Assembly (NCBI GenBank): GCA_000403415.2
Contig: KE159696.1
Location: 31,525 to 95,524, forward strand
Direction of reading: 5' to 3'
DNA: 64,000 nt
Origin: Firmicutes bacterium M10-2
Lineage (GTDB): Bacteria; Bacillota_I; Bacilli_A; Erysipelotrichales; Erysipelotrichaceae
Part shown: positions 24,672-33,018 of the stretch, in pieces
Layout of the letters: each line of letters opens with the position of its first letter
Numbering within the stretch: position 1 is the stretch's first letter
Program-made: the position numbers and the translations under genes
Notes under the pieces: model-generated
What the model was told of the DNA's origin: nothing
Seen by the model: the letters and a program-made list of their open reading frames with translations, nothing else
Databases searched by the model: none

Positions 24672-25952
24672 TTAGTTTTCTACAAACTCAAATTCAAAGC
24701 CACAAAGTCGTACCGTATCTCCGTCTTGTACTCCGGCTTCTCGAAGCATTCGATCAATTCCCATATAGCGCATTTTATTGGCAAACAAGTAGTAATCTTC
24801 TTCAGTATTGAGCTTATTGATATCGAAGACTTTTTCAATTTTCGGACCTGCAACTTCCCATACATGCGGTTCGATATTATTGATTTCGATTTCTTTCTTC
24901 TTTTCTTCGTATTTGTATACGACGCCGCTTTCCTTACCATCTTCAGTTTCCAAAGGAAATACCGGTGTGGTAGCCAAAAGATCGGCTGCTTTACGAAGGA
25001 CTGGATCCAAGCCTTCATGAATAATAGTGGTCGTTTCATAAACCGGCACATCCGGATACGCTTTTTTAAAACGTTCCAAATTTTCCGAGGCATGCTCAAG
25101 ATCCATCTTGTTGGCAACAACGATTTGCGGACGTTCCAACAAACGCAATTGATAGTTTTTCAACTCTTCATTAATGACTTTGTAATCCTGAAGCGGATCT
25201 CGCTCTTCTCCACCCATATCCAAAACATGTATAATGACTCGGCAACGTTCTATGTGTTTCAAAAACTGATGACCCAAACCTTTTCCTTCACTGGCGCCTT
25301 CAATCAATCCCGGCAAATCCGCCAGGATAAAACTTCGACCGTCTTTTGTTTGAACGACACCGACATTAGGAGTAATGGTCGTAAACGGATAATCGCCAAT
25401 TTCCGGTTTTGCACGTGTCACCGCTTCCAAAAAAGTGGATTTTCCAACACTTGGAAAACCGACCAATCCGACGTCGGCCAAAGTTCGAAGTTCAACGATC
25501 GCATCGTATTCTTCTCCCTCTTTTCCGCTCTCGGCATATTTTGGCGCAGTATTTCTGGAAGATTTAAAATGACAGTTTCCTCTTCCTCCTCTACCACCTT
25601 TTGCAACGATTTGCTGCTGATAAGGTTCGGTAAGATCGGCTACGATCGTACCGTCATCACTTCGTTTTACAATCGTTCCCAACGGGACTTTTACAATCTT
25701 ATTCTCGCCGTTGGCCCCATGCATACGTTTATTCTTTCCTTTTTCACCGTTCTCGGCTATTAATTTTCGATGATAACGCAAATCGAGCAAGGTGGTCATT
25801 CCGGGATCCGCTTCGAAAATGACATCTCCGCCTTTTCCGCCATCTCCTCCGAACGGACCTCCATAGGCTACATATTTTTCGTGACGGAAACTGACGATTC
25901 CGTCTCCTCCGTTTCCGGCTTTAATAAATACTTTTACTTGATCTACAAACAT
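24672..25952 (-). CDS. obg: GTPase Obg/CgtA
   Basis: A 426-residue Obg GTPase with a role in 50S assembly and stress control. The N-terminal glycine-rich Obg fold (GGDGIVSFRHEKYVAYGGPFGGDGGKGG) covers residues 1-155. The G domain follows with G1 GFPSVGKST, G3 DLPGLIEGAS and G4 NKMD. The C-terminal OCT domain (residues about 355-426) is the form found in Bacillota. A GGAGG ribosome-binding site precedes the ATG. It lies downstream of rpmA, the classic rplU-prp-rpmA-obg order. Confidence 0.97.
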   Translation of the reverse strand: MFVDQVKVFIKAGNGGDGIVSFRHEKYVAYGGPFGGDGGKGGDVIFEADPGMTTLLDLRYHRKLIAENGEKGKNKRMHGANGENKIVKVPLGTIVKRSDDGTIVADLTEPYQQQIVAKGGRGGRGNCHFKSSRNTAPKYAESGKEGEEYDAIVELRTLADVGLVGFPSVGKSTFLEAVTRAKPEIGDYPFTTITPNVGVVQTKDGRSFILADLPGLIEGASEGKGLGHQFLKHIERCRVIIHVLDMGGEERDPLQDYKVINEELKNYQLRLLERPQIVVANKMDLEHASENLERFKKAYPDVPVYETTTIIHEGLDPVLRKAADLLATTPVFPLETEDGKESGVVYKYEEKKKEIEINNIEPHVWEVAGPKIEKVFDINKLNTEEDYYLFANKMRYMGIDRMLREAGVQDGDTVRLCGFEFEFVEN

Positions 25953-26061
25953 TGGAATTCCTCCATTTTATTCTATTATACGTTTTATTTTCTGAAAAAC
26001 GAACTCCTTGGCTTTAAAAACAAAAAAAAGACCTAGATCACTCTAGATCTTCTTATCTTGC

Positions 26062-26346
26062 TTATTCTGCCGGATAAACAGAAACTTGCTTTTTCTTCTT
26101 TCCTAAACGTTCGTATTTTACGATTCCGTTTGCTGTGGCAAATAATGTATCATCTCCACCGCGTCCAACGTTTTTACCCGGATGGATCTTTGTACCGCGT
26201 TGACGATAAATGATACTTCCTGCATGGCATTTTTGCCCATCGGCAAGTTTTGCGCCAAGACGTTTAGAATGAGAATCACGACCGTTCTTTGTGGAACCTA
26301 CTCCCTTTTTAGAAGCAAAAAATTGAATATCTAATGTAAAACGCAT
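26062..26346 (-). CDS. rpmA: Ribosomal protein bL27 with cleavable N-terminal extension
   Basis: A 94-residue L27, part of the 50S peptidyl-transferase region. The N-terminus [18 protein letters not shown] contains the Bacillota-type extension with the FFA/SKKG junction that the protease Prp cleaves; the mature protein would begin at SKKGVGS. The ATG at 26346 is preferred over an in-frame GTG 6 bp upstream because it matches the length of known extensions and has AAGAGGTG before it. Prp is encoded immediately upstream. Confidence 0.96.
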   Translation of the reverse strand: MRFTLDIQFFASKKGVGSTKNGRDSHSKRLGAKLADGQKCHAGSIIYRQRGTKIHPGKNVGRGGDDTLFATANGIVKYERLGKKKKQVSVYPAE

Positions 26347-26348
26347 GA

Positions 26349-26663
26349 TCACACCTCTTTCCTTGTGAATTTTATTTTATCGGGATAATACTCTTGAACC
26401 GTTTTCAATTGAATGAGTAACGTTTTCAGCATAAGCTGAATCGAGTCATTTGAATGATTGACATAAATACCGATCTGGTTATCCTTAAGCGTGAGATCAC
26501 AATGTTCCGGAAATAATTCGTCCAAGGCATTTAACATACCGAATACGGTTGTCGATATCCCCGCACAAACAAGATCCTGTCCCGGATCGCCGCCGAAAGC
26601 GTGCCCTTTTATGTCAATATTTTGTATATCCTTATGATGTTTGGATATACTCACCTTTACCAT
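26349..26663 (-). CDS. prp: Ribosomal-processing cysteine protease Prp
   Basis: A 104-residue Prp (YsxB/DUF464) protease that removes the L27 N-terminal extension. The conserved catalytic His lies in DIKGHAFG and the catalytic Cys in [11 protein letters not shown], with the expected spacing. It sits between rplU and rpmA with 2-bp gaps, as in other Bacillota, and its substrate site is present in the adjacent rpmA. Confidence 0.96.
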   Translation of the reverse strand: MVKVSISKHHKDIQNIDIKGHAFGGDPGQDLVCAGISTTVFGMLNALDELFPEHCDLTLKDNQIGIYVNHSNDSIQLMLKTLLIQLKTVQEYYPDKIKFTRKEV

Positions 26664-26665
26664 GA

Positions 26666-26968
26666 TTACGCCTCGATCGCTTCGATCTTGATACGTGTAT
26701 AAGGCTGACGGTGTCCTTGTTTACGACGAGTTGATGATTTTTTCGGTTTATATTTCACAATTGTGATCTTCTTACCTTTTCCTTGTTTTTCAACAACTCC
26801 GGTAACCTTTGCACCTTCTACAAAAGGATGACCGATTTTTCCATCCGCAAACAGAACTTTATCGAATTCTACAGTATCCCCTTCGTTTGCATCAAGTTTT
26901 TCAACAAAGATTACGCTGTCTTTTTCTACTTTGATCTGTTTTCCGCCTGTTTCAATAATTGCGTACAT
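26666..26968 (-). CDS. rplU: Ribosomal protein bL21
   Basis: A 100-residue 50S protein that binds 23S rRNA. It starts [15 protein letters not shown] and ends near [25 protein letters not shown], which carries the basic L21 signature. The ATG at 26968 has a perfect AGGAGG at 8 nt; an in-frame GTG 9 bp upstream overlaps that site and is rejected. First gene of the rplU-prp-rpmA-obg operon. Confidence 0.97.
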   Translation of the reverse strand: MYAIIETGGKQIKVEKDSVIFVEKLDANEGDTVEFDKVLFADGKIGHPFVEGAKVTGVVEKQGKGKKITIVKYKPKKSSTRRKQGHRQPYTRIKIEAIEA

Positions 26969-27077
26969 TACGTGCACCTCCTGTCATTTCTAAAAAAATT
27001 TGAGACTCGCCATCAAGGTGCGATTTCTCGACTTTGACCTTTTCTGGGCGGCTGCAATACCTTCAACAGTCTGCAAC
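26969..27077 (-). ncRNA. Putative L21 leader (5' UTR of the rplU operon)
   Basis: A leader of about 110 nt separates the strong promoter from rplU. It has self-complementary segments and the stretch CACCTTGATGGCGAGTCTC, placed where Bacillota carry the L21 leader element. I could not fold it or run a covariance search, so the assignment rests on position, length and general look. Confidence 0.45.
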
Positions 27078-27083
27078 GAAAGT

Positions 27084-27112
27084 ATTATACAAAACCATTT
27101 ATAAACTTGCAA
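27084..27112 (-). promoter_or_regulatory. Promoter of the rplU-prp-rpmA-obg operon
   Basis: TTGCAA (27112-27107), a 17-bp spacer and a perfect TATAAT (27089-27084) on the minus strand. Confidence 0.85.
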
Positions 27113-27131
27113 GAACAAATTTTGTTTTTCA

Positions 27132-27140
27132 TGGTATAAT
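27132..27140 (+). promoter_or_regulatory. Extended -10 promoter of rqcH
   Basis: TGGTATAAT, an extended -10, divergent from the rplU promoter. A GAAAGGAG ribosome-binding site follows before the ATG at 27170. Confidence 0.6.
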
Positions 27141-27169
27141 GCCTACGTTTACGAAAGGAGCTGTATTTT

Positions 27170-28819
27170 ATGGCTTTAGACGGATTATTGATCCATACCA
27201 TTACCGAAAAACTTCGTGTCGTTGTCGGCGGAAAAATCGGAAAGATTCAGAATCTGAGCGATGAAGAAATCTTATTTCATATTCATACGCCGAAAAACGG
27301 CAATCAGCGGCTGGTTATTAATGTGCATTCCAACACGAACCGCATATACATTCATGATCATTCGATCAATGTACCGCCGAATCCGACAAATTTTGTCATG
27401 TTTTTGCGCAAATATTGTTCACAAGGTATTATTACGAAAATCGAACAAATTGGTTTTGACCGAATCATCAAGATCGGGATTAAAGGACACAATGAATTGG
27501 GCGATACAAAAAATTTAAACCTTTATGCAGAACTCATGGGAAAATATGCCAATCTCGTATTAGTCAACGAAGAGGATCGAATCATGGATGTCTTAAAACG
27601 GATCCCGGTTTTTGAAAATTCAAAACGACTTATTCACCCAGGTGCTTTATATGTCCTGCCGCCAAAAGACGATCGCCTCTTGCCTACTGATGTGCAAATT
27701 GATCAGATTGACCTGGATGTTCCTCTTACAAAACAAGTAGAAGGTTTTTCTCCTTTGATTTCACGTGAGGTCCTGTACCGTATGCATGAAGGACAGTCTT
27801 TCTCTTCGATCATGGACGAAATTTTTTCCTCAAATAATTTGTTTGTATATGACGAAAAGAGCTTCCACTGTATTCCTTTGCTTCATCTGCACAAAGAAGG
27901 AAAACAATATGAATTAATGGACGGATTGGATCATTTATATGAGCTCAATGAATTCAAAACTCGTATACGCGAGCAATGCGGAGACGTTTTCAAAACCGTT
28001 GCCAAAGAAAAGAAGAAACATGAGAAAAAGCTTCCAAAATTGGAAGCAAGCTTGGAAGAAGCGATGGATCTTGAAAAATTCCGTACATACGGAGAACTTC
28101 TTTTTGCATATATGTACGACCTGAAAAAAGAAGAAACGATTGAACTGGAAGATTTTGAAACCGGCAATCTCGTTAAAATCCCGATTGATATGCGCTACGA
28201 TCTCAAAACAAACGCGAATAAGTATTATCAAAAATACCATAAGCTTAAGCGAAGCGTGGATATGATCACAGAGCAGATCCGCCAATGCAAAGAAGATATC
28301 GCTTATTTCACACAGCTTCAGGAACAGCTTGAACACTGCACACCTGCCGATGCACTTGAAATTCGGGAAGAACTTATCAAAAACCGCTATCTTCTGCCCG
28401 GAAAAGAGCAAAAAGCACGGAAGAAAAAATCGAAAAACCCCCACGTTCTTCACTTGCGTATTGACGGAGCGGATATTTACGCCGGCAAAAACAACCTTCA
28501 AAATAACTTTATTACTCACCATTTATCGAGAAAGAATGATTTATGGTTCCATGTCAAAGACTATCATGGTTCGCATGTGCTGCTGAAAAGCAGCGAAGTA
28601 AACGAAAAACTGATTCGGATATGCGCTCAACTTGCAGCATATTTTTCGAAAGGAAAACAGTCAAGCAGTGTTCCTGTCGATTATACTCAGATTTCTCAAT
28701 TGAAAAAAGTTCCGGGTTCAAAGATGGGACTTGTGACCATGAAATCCTATAAAACGATTTACATTGACCCGGATATCGAACAAATCGAATCGTGGATCAA
28801 ACAATACGAAATAAAATAA
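27170..28819 (+). CDS. rqcH: Rqc2/NFACT family protein RqcH (FbpA)
   Basis: A 549-residue NFACT protein. In Bacillota these bind the stalled 50S-peptidyl-tRNA complex and direct alanine tailing of incomplete chains. The NFACT-N domain (1 to about 200, with the conserved DR in GFDRIIKI) is followed by a helix-hairpin-helix and a long charged coiled coil (about residues 265-385). The C-terminal NFACT-R/DUF814 domain is HLRIDGADIYAGKNNLQNN...DLWFHVKDYHGSHVLL. The older name is fibronectin-binding protein FbpA. A GAAAGGAG site precedes the ATG. Confidence 0.93.
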   Translation: MALDGLLIHTITEKLRVVVGGKIGKIQNLSDEEILFHIHTPKNGNQRLVINVHSNTNRIYIHDHSINVPPNPTNFVMFLRKYCSQGIITKIEQIGFDRIIKIGIKGHNELGDTKNLNLYAELMGKYANLVLVNEEDRIMDVLKRIPVFENSKRLIHPGALYVLPPKDDRLLPTDVQIDQIDLDVPLTKQVEGFSPLISREVLYRMHEGQSFSSIMDEIFSSNNLFVYDEKSFHCIPLLHLHKEGKQYELMDGLDHLYELNEFKTRIREQCGDVFKTVAKEKKKHEKKLPKLEASLEEAMDLEKFRTYGELLFAYMYDLKKEETIELEDFETGNLVKIPIDMRYDLKTNANKYYQKYHKLKRSVDMITEQIRQCKEDIAYFTQLQEQLEHCTPADALEIREELIKNRYLLPGKEQKARKKKSKNPHVLHLRIDGADIYAGKNNLQNNFITHHLSRKNDLWFHVKDYHGSHVLLKSSEVNEKLIRICAQLAAYFSKGKQSSSVPVDYTQISQLKKVPGSKMGLVTMKSYKTIYIDPDIEQIESWIKQYEIK

Positions 28820-28821
28820 AT

Positions 28822-29418
28822 ATGACGACGAACTCTTGGATCACCTATGAATACCTTGCATCTATACTTCCCTTTTTTATGCTGATTTTATGGCAAAGAA
28901 AGCATGAAGCTCCGATTTCCAACAAGGAATTTTATTTATTAGTGACCTTTGCGGTCTATATTATTGCCTGCTTTCATTTTACACAAGCAGGCACGCTATA
29001 CGATTTATTGCAGCATCATCAGATGGAAACACCAAACGCAATCAATCTTCATCCTTTTTCGACCGGAATCAATCTTCTCGGGTATTTGCTGAATGTTGTA
29101 TTGTTTATTCCTTTCGGGTTTCTTGTTCCTCGCTTGTGGAAACAGTTCAATCGCTGGTATGTGATTGCCTTTTTCGGCTTTCTCTTTTCTCTTTTTATCG
29201 AAACGAGTCAGCTTTTCAATGAACGGGTCAGCGATATCGATGATCTGATCATGAACACCAGCGGAGTATTGCTCGGATATTTTTTGTTTTGGATATGGAA
29301 AAAAATCACAATAAGGAGTGGAAAACAAATCGAAACCTTTTCTCTTTCTTCGCACAATTTGTTTTTGTATATGCTTGTATTGTATACAGGACGCTTTTTC
29401 TTCTTTGCCCTTACATGA
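28822..29418 (+). CDS. VanZ family membrane protein
   Basis: A 198-residue membrane protein with about five helices. It carries the VanZ core: NLHPFSTGINLLGYLLNVVLFIPFGFLVP, then FSLFIETSQLFNERVSDIDDLIMNTSGVLLGY. The family is linked to teicoplanin resistance in van clusters, but most members, including this one, stand outside such clusters and have no assigned role. It begins 2 bp after the rqcH stop with no good Shine-Dalgarno, so it is probably translated by coupling. A GTG start 30 bp earlier, overlapping rqcH, is possible. Confidence 0.88.
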   Translation: MTTNSWITYEYLASILPFFMLILWQRKHEAPISNKEFYLLVTFAVYIIACFHFTQAGTLYDLLQHHQMETPNAINLHPFSTGINLLGYLLNVVLFIPFGFLVPRLWKQFNRWYVIAFFGFLFSLFIETSQLFNERVSDIDDLIMNTSGVLLGYFLFWIWKKITIRSGKQIETFSLSSHNLFLYMLVLYTGRFFFFALT

Positions 29419-29472
29419 ATTATTTTTAATATTTTCAATGTGCTGTTTGTAAATTCTTATTAAACAGAATGC

Positions 29473-29509
29473 AAGAGGATCATCCAAAACCGGTTGATCC
29501 TCTTTTTCT
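29473..29509 (+). terminator. Rho-independent terminator after vanZ
   Basis: AAGAGGATC (29473-29481) pairs with GATCCTCTT (29496-29504), with an inner CC/GG pair, followed by T-rich sequence. Confidence 0.85.
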
Positions 29510-29552
29510 TTTGTCCCGAAACTTTTAATCGAAAAAAGTGTGTGATGCCCAT

Positions 29553-29586
29553 AAAAAAACCGACAGAAACATTTTCCGTCGGTTTT
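29553..29586 (-). terminator. Rho-independent terminator of the rnf operon
   Basis: AAAACCGAC (29556-29564) pairs with GTCGGTTTT (29578-29586), with a T run on the minus strand, just after the short rnfB. Confidence 0.85.
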
Positions 29587-29589
29587 CTT

Positions 29590-29895
29590 TTACCCTTTGA
29601 TCGTGACAGTCTTGCCGTCAGGTCCGGGTGTATTTTTTAAATAATCGATAATTTCTGCTTTTTTGTCCGGTTTACAAGGTTTACATTTAAAATCCGTAAC
29701 ATCCCCGTTAACCATTGCTTCAGCTAATGCTCCGCATCCTGCATAGCCACAGCCGCCACAGTTATAGTTTGGCAATGCCGAAGTTACCCAATCAACGCGC
29801 GGATCAGCTTCTACGTGCAGAAATTTGCTTGCAAGCCCTAGACCGCAGCCCAGCAACGCCCCAAGAACAAGCATCATAATGATCGCAACAATCAT
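29590..29895 (-). CDS. rnfB: Short RnfB: membrane anchor plus one [4Fe-4S] domain only
   Basis: A 101-residue protein with an N-terminal membrane helix (residues 2-25) and then the RnfB-type iron-sulfur motif CGGCGYAGCGALAEAMVNG with two later Cys (FKCKPCKP). Usual RnfB is about 260-330 residues, with two or more ferredoxin domains after this one. Here the protein stops about 20 residues past the motif, and a terminator follows directly, so no coding remnant of the missing part is seen. It overlaps the upstream small gene by 4 bp. It is last in the rnfCDGEA operon. Confidence 0.85.
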   Translation of the reverse strand: MIVAIIMMLVLGALLGCGLGLASKFLHVEADPRVDWVTSALPNYNCGGCGYAGCGALAEAMVNGDVTDFKCKPCKPDKKAEIIDYLKNTPGPDGKTVTIKG

Positions 29896-30092
29896 ACGAC
29901 AGATCCTCCTTTTCTTTTATCGTGATGCGGATTGTTCATGCACGAAAGATCTTTGCATCCTTCGCAATCCGCTTTTAAATTTTCACATCCCGGAGGAAGC
30001 GGAGTCTTCTTGTTCATCAAAAACAAGAAGATATAAACCGCAACCAGCCCTCCGAATAATAAGATAGCTCCTACAATTGTTTGTACGGGCAT
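29892..30092 (-). CDS. Small Cys-rich membrane protein in the rnf operon (NqrM-like layout)
   Basis: A 66-residue protein with one N-terminal membrane helix (residues 5-26), a basic turn NKK, a PLPPG linker and four cysteines in the pattern C-x6-C-x2-C-x4-C, then a His/Lys tail. It lies exactly between rnfA and rnfB, overlapping rnfB by 4 bp and sharing one base with rnfA, so it is part of the operon. I know no such Rnf subunit. The layout (short, one helix, four Cys) is like NqrM, the maturation factor for the intramembrane iron site of the related Na+-NQR. A similar role for the RnfA/RnfE cluster is my inference. Confidence 0.75.
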   Translation of the reverse strand: MPVQTIVGAILLFGGLVAVYIFLFLMNKKTPLPPGCENLKADCEGCKDLSCMNNPHHDKRKGGSVV

Positions 30093-30667
30093 TAAACGAT
30101 ACCCGCAAATCCGCTAAACGCCATAGCCATGATTGCGGCAACAATCAAAGCAATCGGATTTCCTTTCAATGGATTTGGAACATTGGCAATGTCCAAACGT
30201 TCGCGAATCGTAGAGAAAATATAGAGGACAAGCGCAAAACCTAAAGGTGTACCAATCGAATATACAAGCATCTGTGCGAAATTGTAACTATTCGAAATAT
30301 TGACAAGGCATACATTCAATACAACGCAGTTTGTCGTAATCAAAGGTAAATAAACGCCTAAGGATTTATACAAAGACGGACTCGTTTTCTTGATGAACAT
30401 TTCGGTTAGCTGTACTAACGAAGCAATGACCAAGATAAACGTGATCAAATCCATAAACTGCAAGTTCAACGGAACAAGCACTAAATAATACAACGCATAT
30501 GTAACCAGAGCCGCCACGACAATAACAAACATAACGGCCACACCCATACCGATTGCAGAGCTTCTCTTTCTGGAAACCCCCATGAAAGGACACATACCGA
30601 GGAACTGGTTCAAGACGACGTTGTTGATTAAAACGCTCGTTACGAGCAAAGTGACTAATTCAGACAT
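30092..30667 (-). CDS. rnfA: Rnf complex subunit RnfA
   Basis: A 191-residue integral membrane subunit with six helices. The conserved opening is NNVVLNQFLGMCPFMGVS, whose Cys helps bind the intramembrane [2Fe-2S] cluster with RnfE; a second half-site is ITTNCVVLNVCLVN. RnfA and RnfE form an inverted pair in the membrane. It starts 4 bp after rnfE ends. Rnf couples electron flow between ferredoxin and NAD to Na+ or H+ transport. Confidence 0.96.
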   Translation of the reverse strand: MSELVTLLVTSVLINNVVLNQFLGMCPFMGVSRKRSSAIGMGVAVMFVIVVAALVTYALYYLVLVPLNLQFMDLITFILVIASLVQLTEMFIKKTSPSLYKSLGVYLPLITTNCVVLNVCLVNISNSYNFAQMLVYSIGTPLGFALVLYIFSTIRERLDIANVPNPLKGNPIALIVAAIMAMAFSGFAGIV

Positions 30668-30671
30668 CCTT

Positions 30672-31328
30672 CTACTTTACCTCCTCTGCTTTGGCTGCTT
30701 TTTCATCTGCGTGTTTTTTATAAGCTCCGATCACCGCTGCCAAGAATGCAAAAGTTACAAAAGCTCCGACAGGAGAATTAAACAGCGGAATCGTATAGGC
30801 TTCCGGGATCAATGTCACATTAATCCATACTTGCGCTTCATTAAACGGATTGACAATATTCAATACGCCCGTGGCAAGAACTTCACGAATAAACGACATT
30901 GCAACCACTGCAAGAGTATATCCAAGACCCATTCCAAGACCATCCAAAGCAGAATCGGCAATCCCGTGTTTGCTGGCAAATGCTTCCGCACGCCCTAAGA
31001 TGATACAGTTTACGACAATCAAAGGAATGAACACCCCTAAGCTCGTATTCAAAGCAGGTGCATATGCTTCGATCAGCATTTGAATGATCTTTACCAATGT
31101 AGCAATGATCACAATATAAACAGGAATACGAATTTCATCTGGTACGATTTTACGAATCGCCGAAATGATGACATTGGACATGATCAATACCATGATAACA
31201 GCTGCTCCCATACCAATCGCATTGTTTACTGTTGTAGTGATGGCAAGAGTCGAACAAATACCAAGATACAAGGAGAATACAGGGTTATCCTTGATCAGAC
31301 CAGCTTTAAAATTTTCAAAACGGTTCAT
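30672..31328 (-). CDS. rnfE: Rnf complex subunit RnfE
   Basis: A 218-residue membrane subunit homologous to RnfA. It has the N-terminal NPVFSLYLGICSTLAITT with the cluster Cys and the second site LIVVNCIILGRAEAFA. Six helices are predicted by eye, with a charged Lys/Glu C-terminal tail in the cytoplasm. It follows rnfG by 10 bp. With RnfA it carries the electron through the membrane. Confidence 0.96.
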   Translation of the reverse strand: MNRFENFKAGLIKDNPVFSLYLGICSTLAITTTVNNAIGMGAAVIMVLIMSNVIISAIRKIVPDEIRIPVYIVIIATLVKIIQMLIEAYAPALNTSLGVFIPLIVVNCIILGRAEAFASKHGIADSALDGLGMGLGYTLAVVAMSFIREVLATGVLNIVNPFNEAQVWINVTLIPEAYTIPLFNSPVGAFVTFAFLAAVIGAYKKHADEKAAKAEEVK

Positions 31329-31338
31329 GAGTTTCCCC

Positions 31339-31848
31339 CTATTCTAATCCAGCCGCAATATCGGCTGCCTGATGAATCCCTTCAACAACCGGTGTTGAAG
31401 TGACAGTTGCTCCCGAAATCGTGTCGATTTGTCCGGCCGCATCTTTTCCGACCACGCTATCCGCGAACGCGCTTTCGGTAATTTTGGAACCGATCCCTTT
31501 GGTATCTCCATTCGAGATTGCCTTGAATGCCGATACTGTCAGATCGTCTTTATTAATAGCAACCAAGAACGTTGTTCCATCTTTATATCCGGAAACGCTC
31601 ATGTTGAAAATATAATTATCTTCATAAGAATAAATCTTATTTACAGTCGGATTATCTGTTGTCACATCCATGATCTTGAAATCATCGACATTGGCACTTG
31701 GATACATTTCCAACAGCACTTGTTTTTCGGCTCGTTCGTTATTTAAAGCAATGACCGGTGCAGTCAGCTGATTGGCAAACGCCAATGCACCACCGGCAAT
31801 CGCCGAAACAATGGCTAAAAATAAAGTCAAATGAACGATCTTATTCAT
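31339..31848 (-). CDS. rnfG: Rnf complex subunit RnfG (covalent FMN)
   Basis: A 169-residue subunit with one N-terminal membrane helix and an extracytoplasmic FMN-binding domain. The SGATVTS motif near residue 145 supplies the Thr to which ApbE attaches FMN. The ApbE gene is encoded divergently next to the operon. It overlaps rnfD by 4 bp. Confidence 0.95.
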   Translation of the reverse strand: MNKIVHLTLFLAIVSAIAGGALAFANQLTAPVIALNNERAEKQVLLEMYPSANVDDFKIMDVTTDNPTVNKIYSYEDNYIFNMSVSGYKDGTTFLVAINKDDLTVSAFKAISNGDTKGIGSKITESAFADSVVGKDAAGQIDTISGATVTSTPVVEGIHQAADIAAGLE

Positions 31849-33008
31849 AGAAATACCTCCTCGTTCATGACTTCAGGCACAACGTAGGCTGTCGCGCTTG
31901 AAGATGTACGCAGTGTAGTAACCGGTTCAATAGTTTTTGCCGCGAACAACGAAACCCCAAGAGCAAGAACGCAGAAGCATGCAAACGCAATGTACACTTT
32001 TTTTGCGATCTTCAATTGATTTCCATCCAACGATGATTCGATCATCGGTGTAAACATATTCATAAGCAGAATCGAATACAAGCATCCTTCCGGAAGGTTA
32101 GCCTTCATACGAAGAAGTACAGTCAAGATTGCAGCCCCCAATGCAAAGAGCACACGACCGGCAGCACTTGTCGGATTTGTGACAGGATCGGTTAACATAA
32201 ATACACCGCCGAATACAACTCCACCTGTTACAAGATGAAGAGCAGGATACCATAAGAAAGCAGGGACTCCATGATAAGGTTCAAGACCTGCAATCAAAGC
32301 GATGACTGCTGTCATGATCGCTATTGCACCAAGATATACGACAGGAATTCTCCAGTCGATCACATGACGCAAAGCAAGAACGATCCCTACGAGCAAGATT
32401 GCAATCGTAAACGTTTCCCCGATCGCGCCTGCATACGTTCCAAGAGCTAAAGAGCTGAATCCGCCAAACTGTTCCAAGAAGCTGTCCAAAACTTCCGGCG
32501 TTGCAGGCAGCCAATGAAATTCACTTGCGATTGTTGTAGTCGGTGTTGCCGAAGTCACAAGATCGGTAGTTGCTCCTGCAAATGCGGCAAAGATGACAGC
32601 ACCTCCGACTGCTGCGGGATTGAAAATATTTTGTCCGAATCCGCCAAACAGCAAGCGTCCGATCACAATTGCGAAAACAGTTGCGATAATCAAAGCGTAC
32701 GGTGTAATCGTGATTTGGCACATCATCGTCAAAATGATCGAAGTAACCCATCCGAACGAATGAGCCAAAAACGGTTTAATCGGCTGTTTTGTTGCTTTGG
32801 CATAAATCACTTCACATACGAGCGTAGTGATTAGCGAGCATGCCAACAGCAGTACAGCTTGCATACAATAGCGCATTCCGTATGCGCTTGCGTAATAAAT
32901 GCATGCACACACAAAAATGACCAGCAATCCAATAGTCAGATCACGCATGATATTTTGCGTTGATTGTTTCCCTTTGATGTTCGGGCTTACGTGAAAATTA
33001 AACTTCAT
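31845..33008 (-). CDS. rnfD: Rnf complex subunit RnfD (covalent FMN)
   Basis: A 387-residue membrane subunit with about ten helices. The motif TDPVTNPTSAAGR near residue 290 is at the place expected for the covalently bound FMN. LLFGGFGQNIFNPAAVGGA is the other conserved segment. The ATG at 33008 is chosen because AGGGGG precedes it; the in-frame start 57 bp upstream would overlap rnfC. It follows rnfC by about 10 bp. Confidence 0.95.
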   Translation of the reverse strand: MKFNFHVSPNIKGKQSTQNIMRDLTIGLLVIFVCACIYYASAYGMRYCMQAVLLLACSLITTLVCEVIYAKATKQPIKPFLAHSFGWVTSIILTMMCQITITPYALIIATVFAIVIGRLLFGGFGQNIFNPAAVGGAVIFAAFAGATTDLVTSATPTTTIASEFHWLPATPEVLDSFLEQFGGFSSLALGTYAGAIGETFTIAILLVGIVLALRHVIDWRIPVVYLGAIAIMTAVIALIAGLEPYHGVPAFLWYPALHLVTGGVVFGGVFMLTDPVTNPTSAAGRVLFALGAAILTVLLRMKANLPEGCLYSILLMNMFTPMIESSLDGNQLKIAKKVYIAFACFCVLALGVSLFAAKTIEPVTTLRTSSSATAYVVPEVMNEEVFL

Positions 33009-33018
33009 ATACTGCCCC

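Noticed and set aside
28792..28822. GTG start of vanZ inside rqcH
   Set aside because: It would add ten polar residues overlapping rqcH without a ribosome-binding site; the ATG at 28822 fits better but neither is certain.
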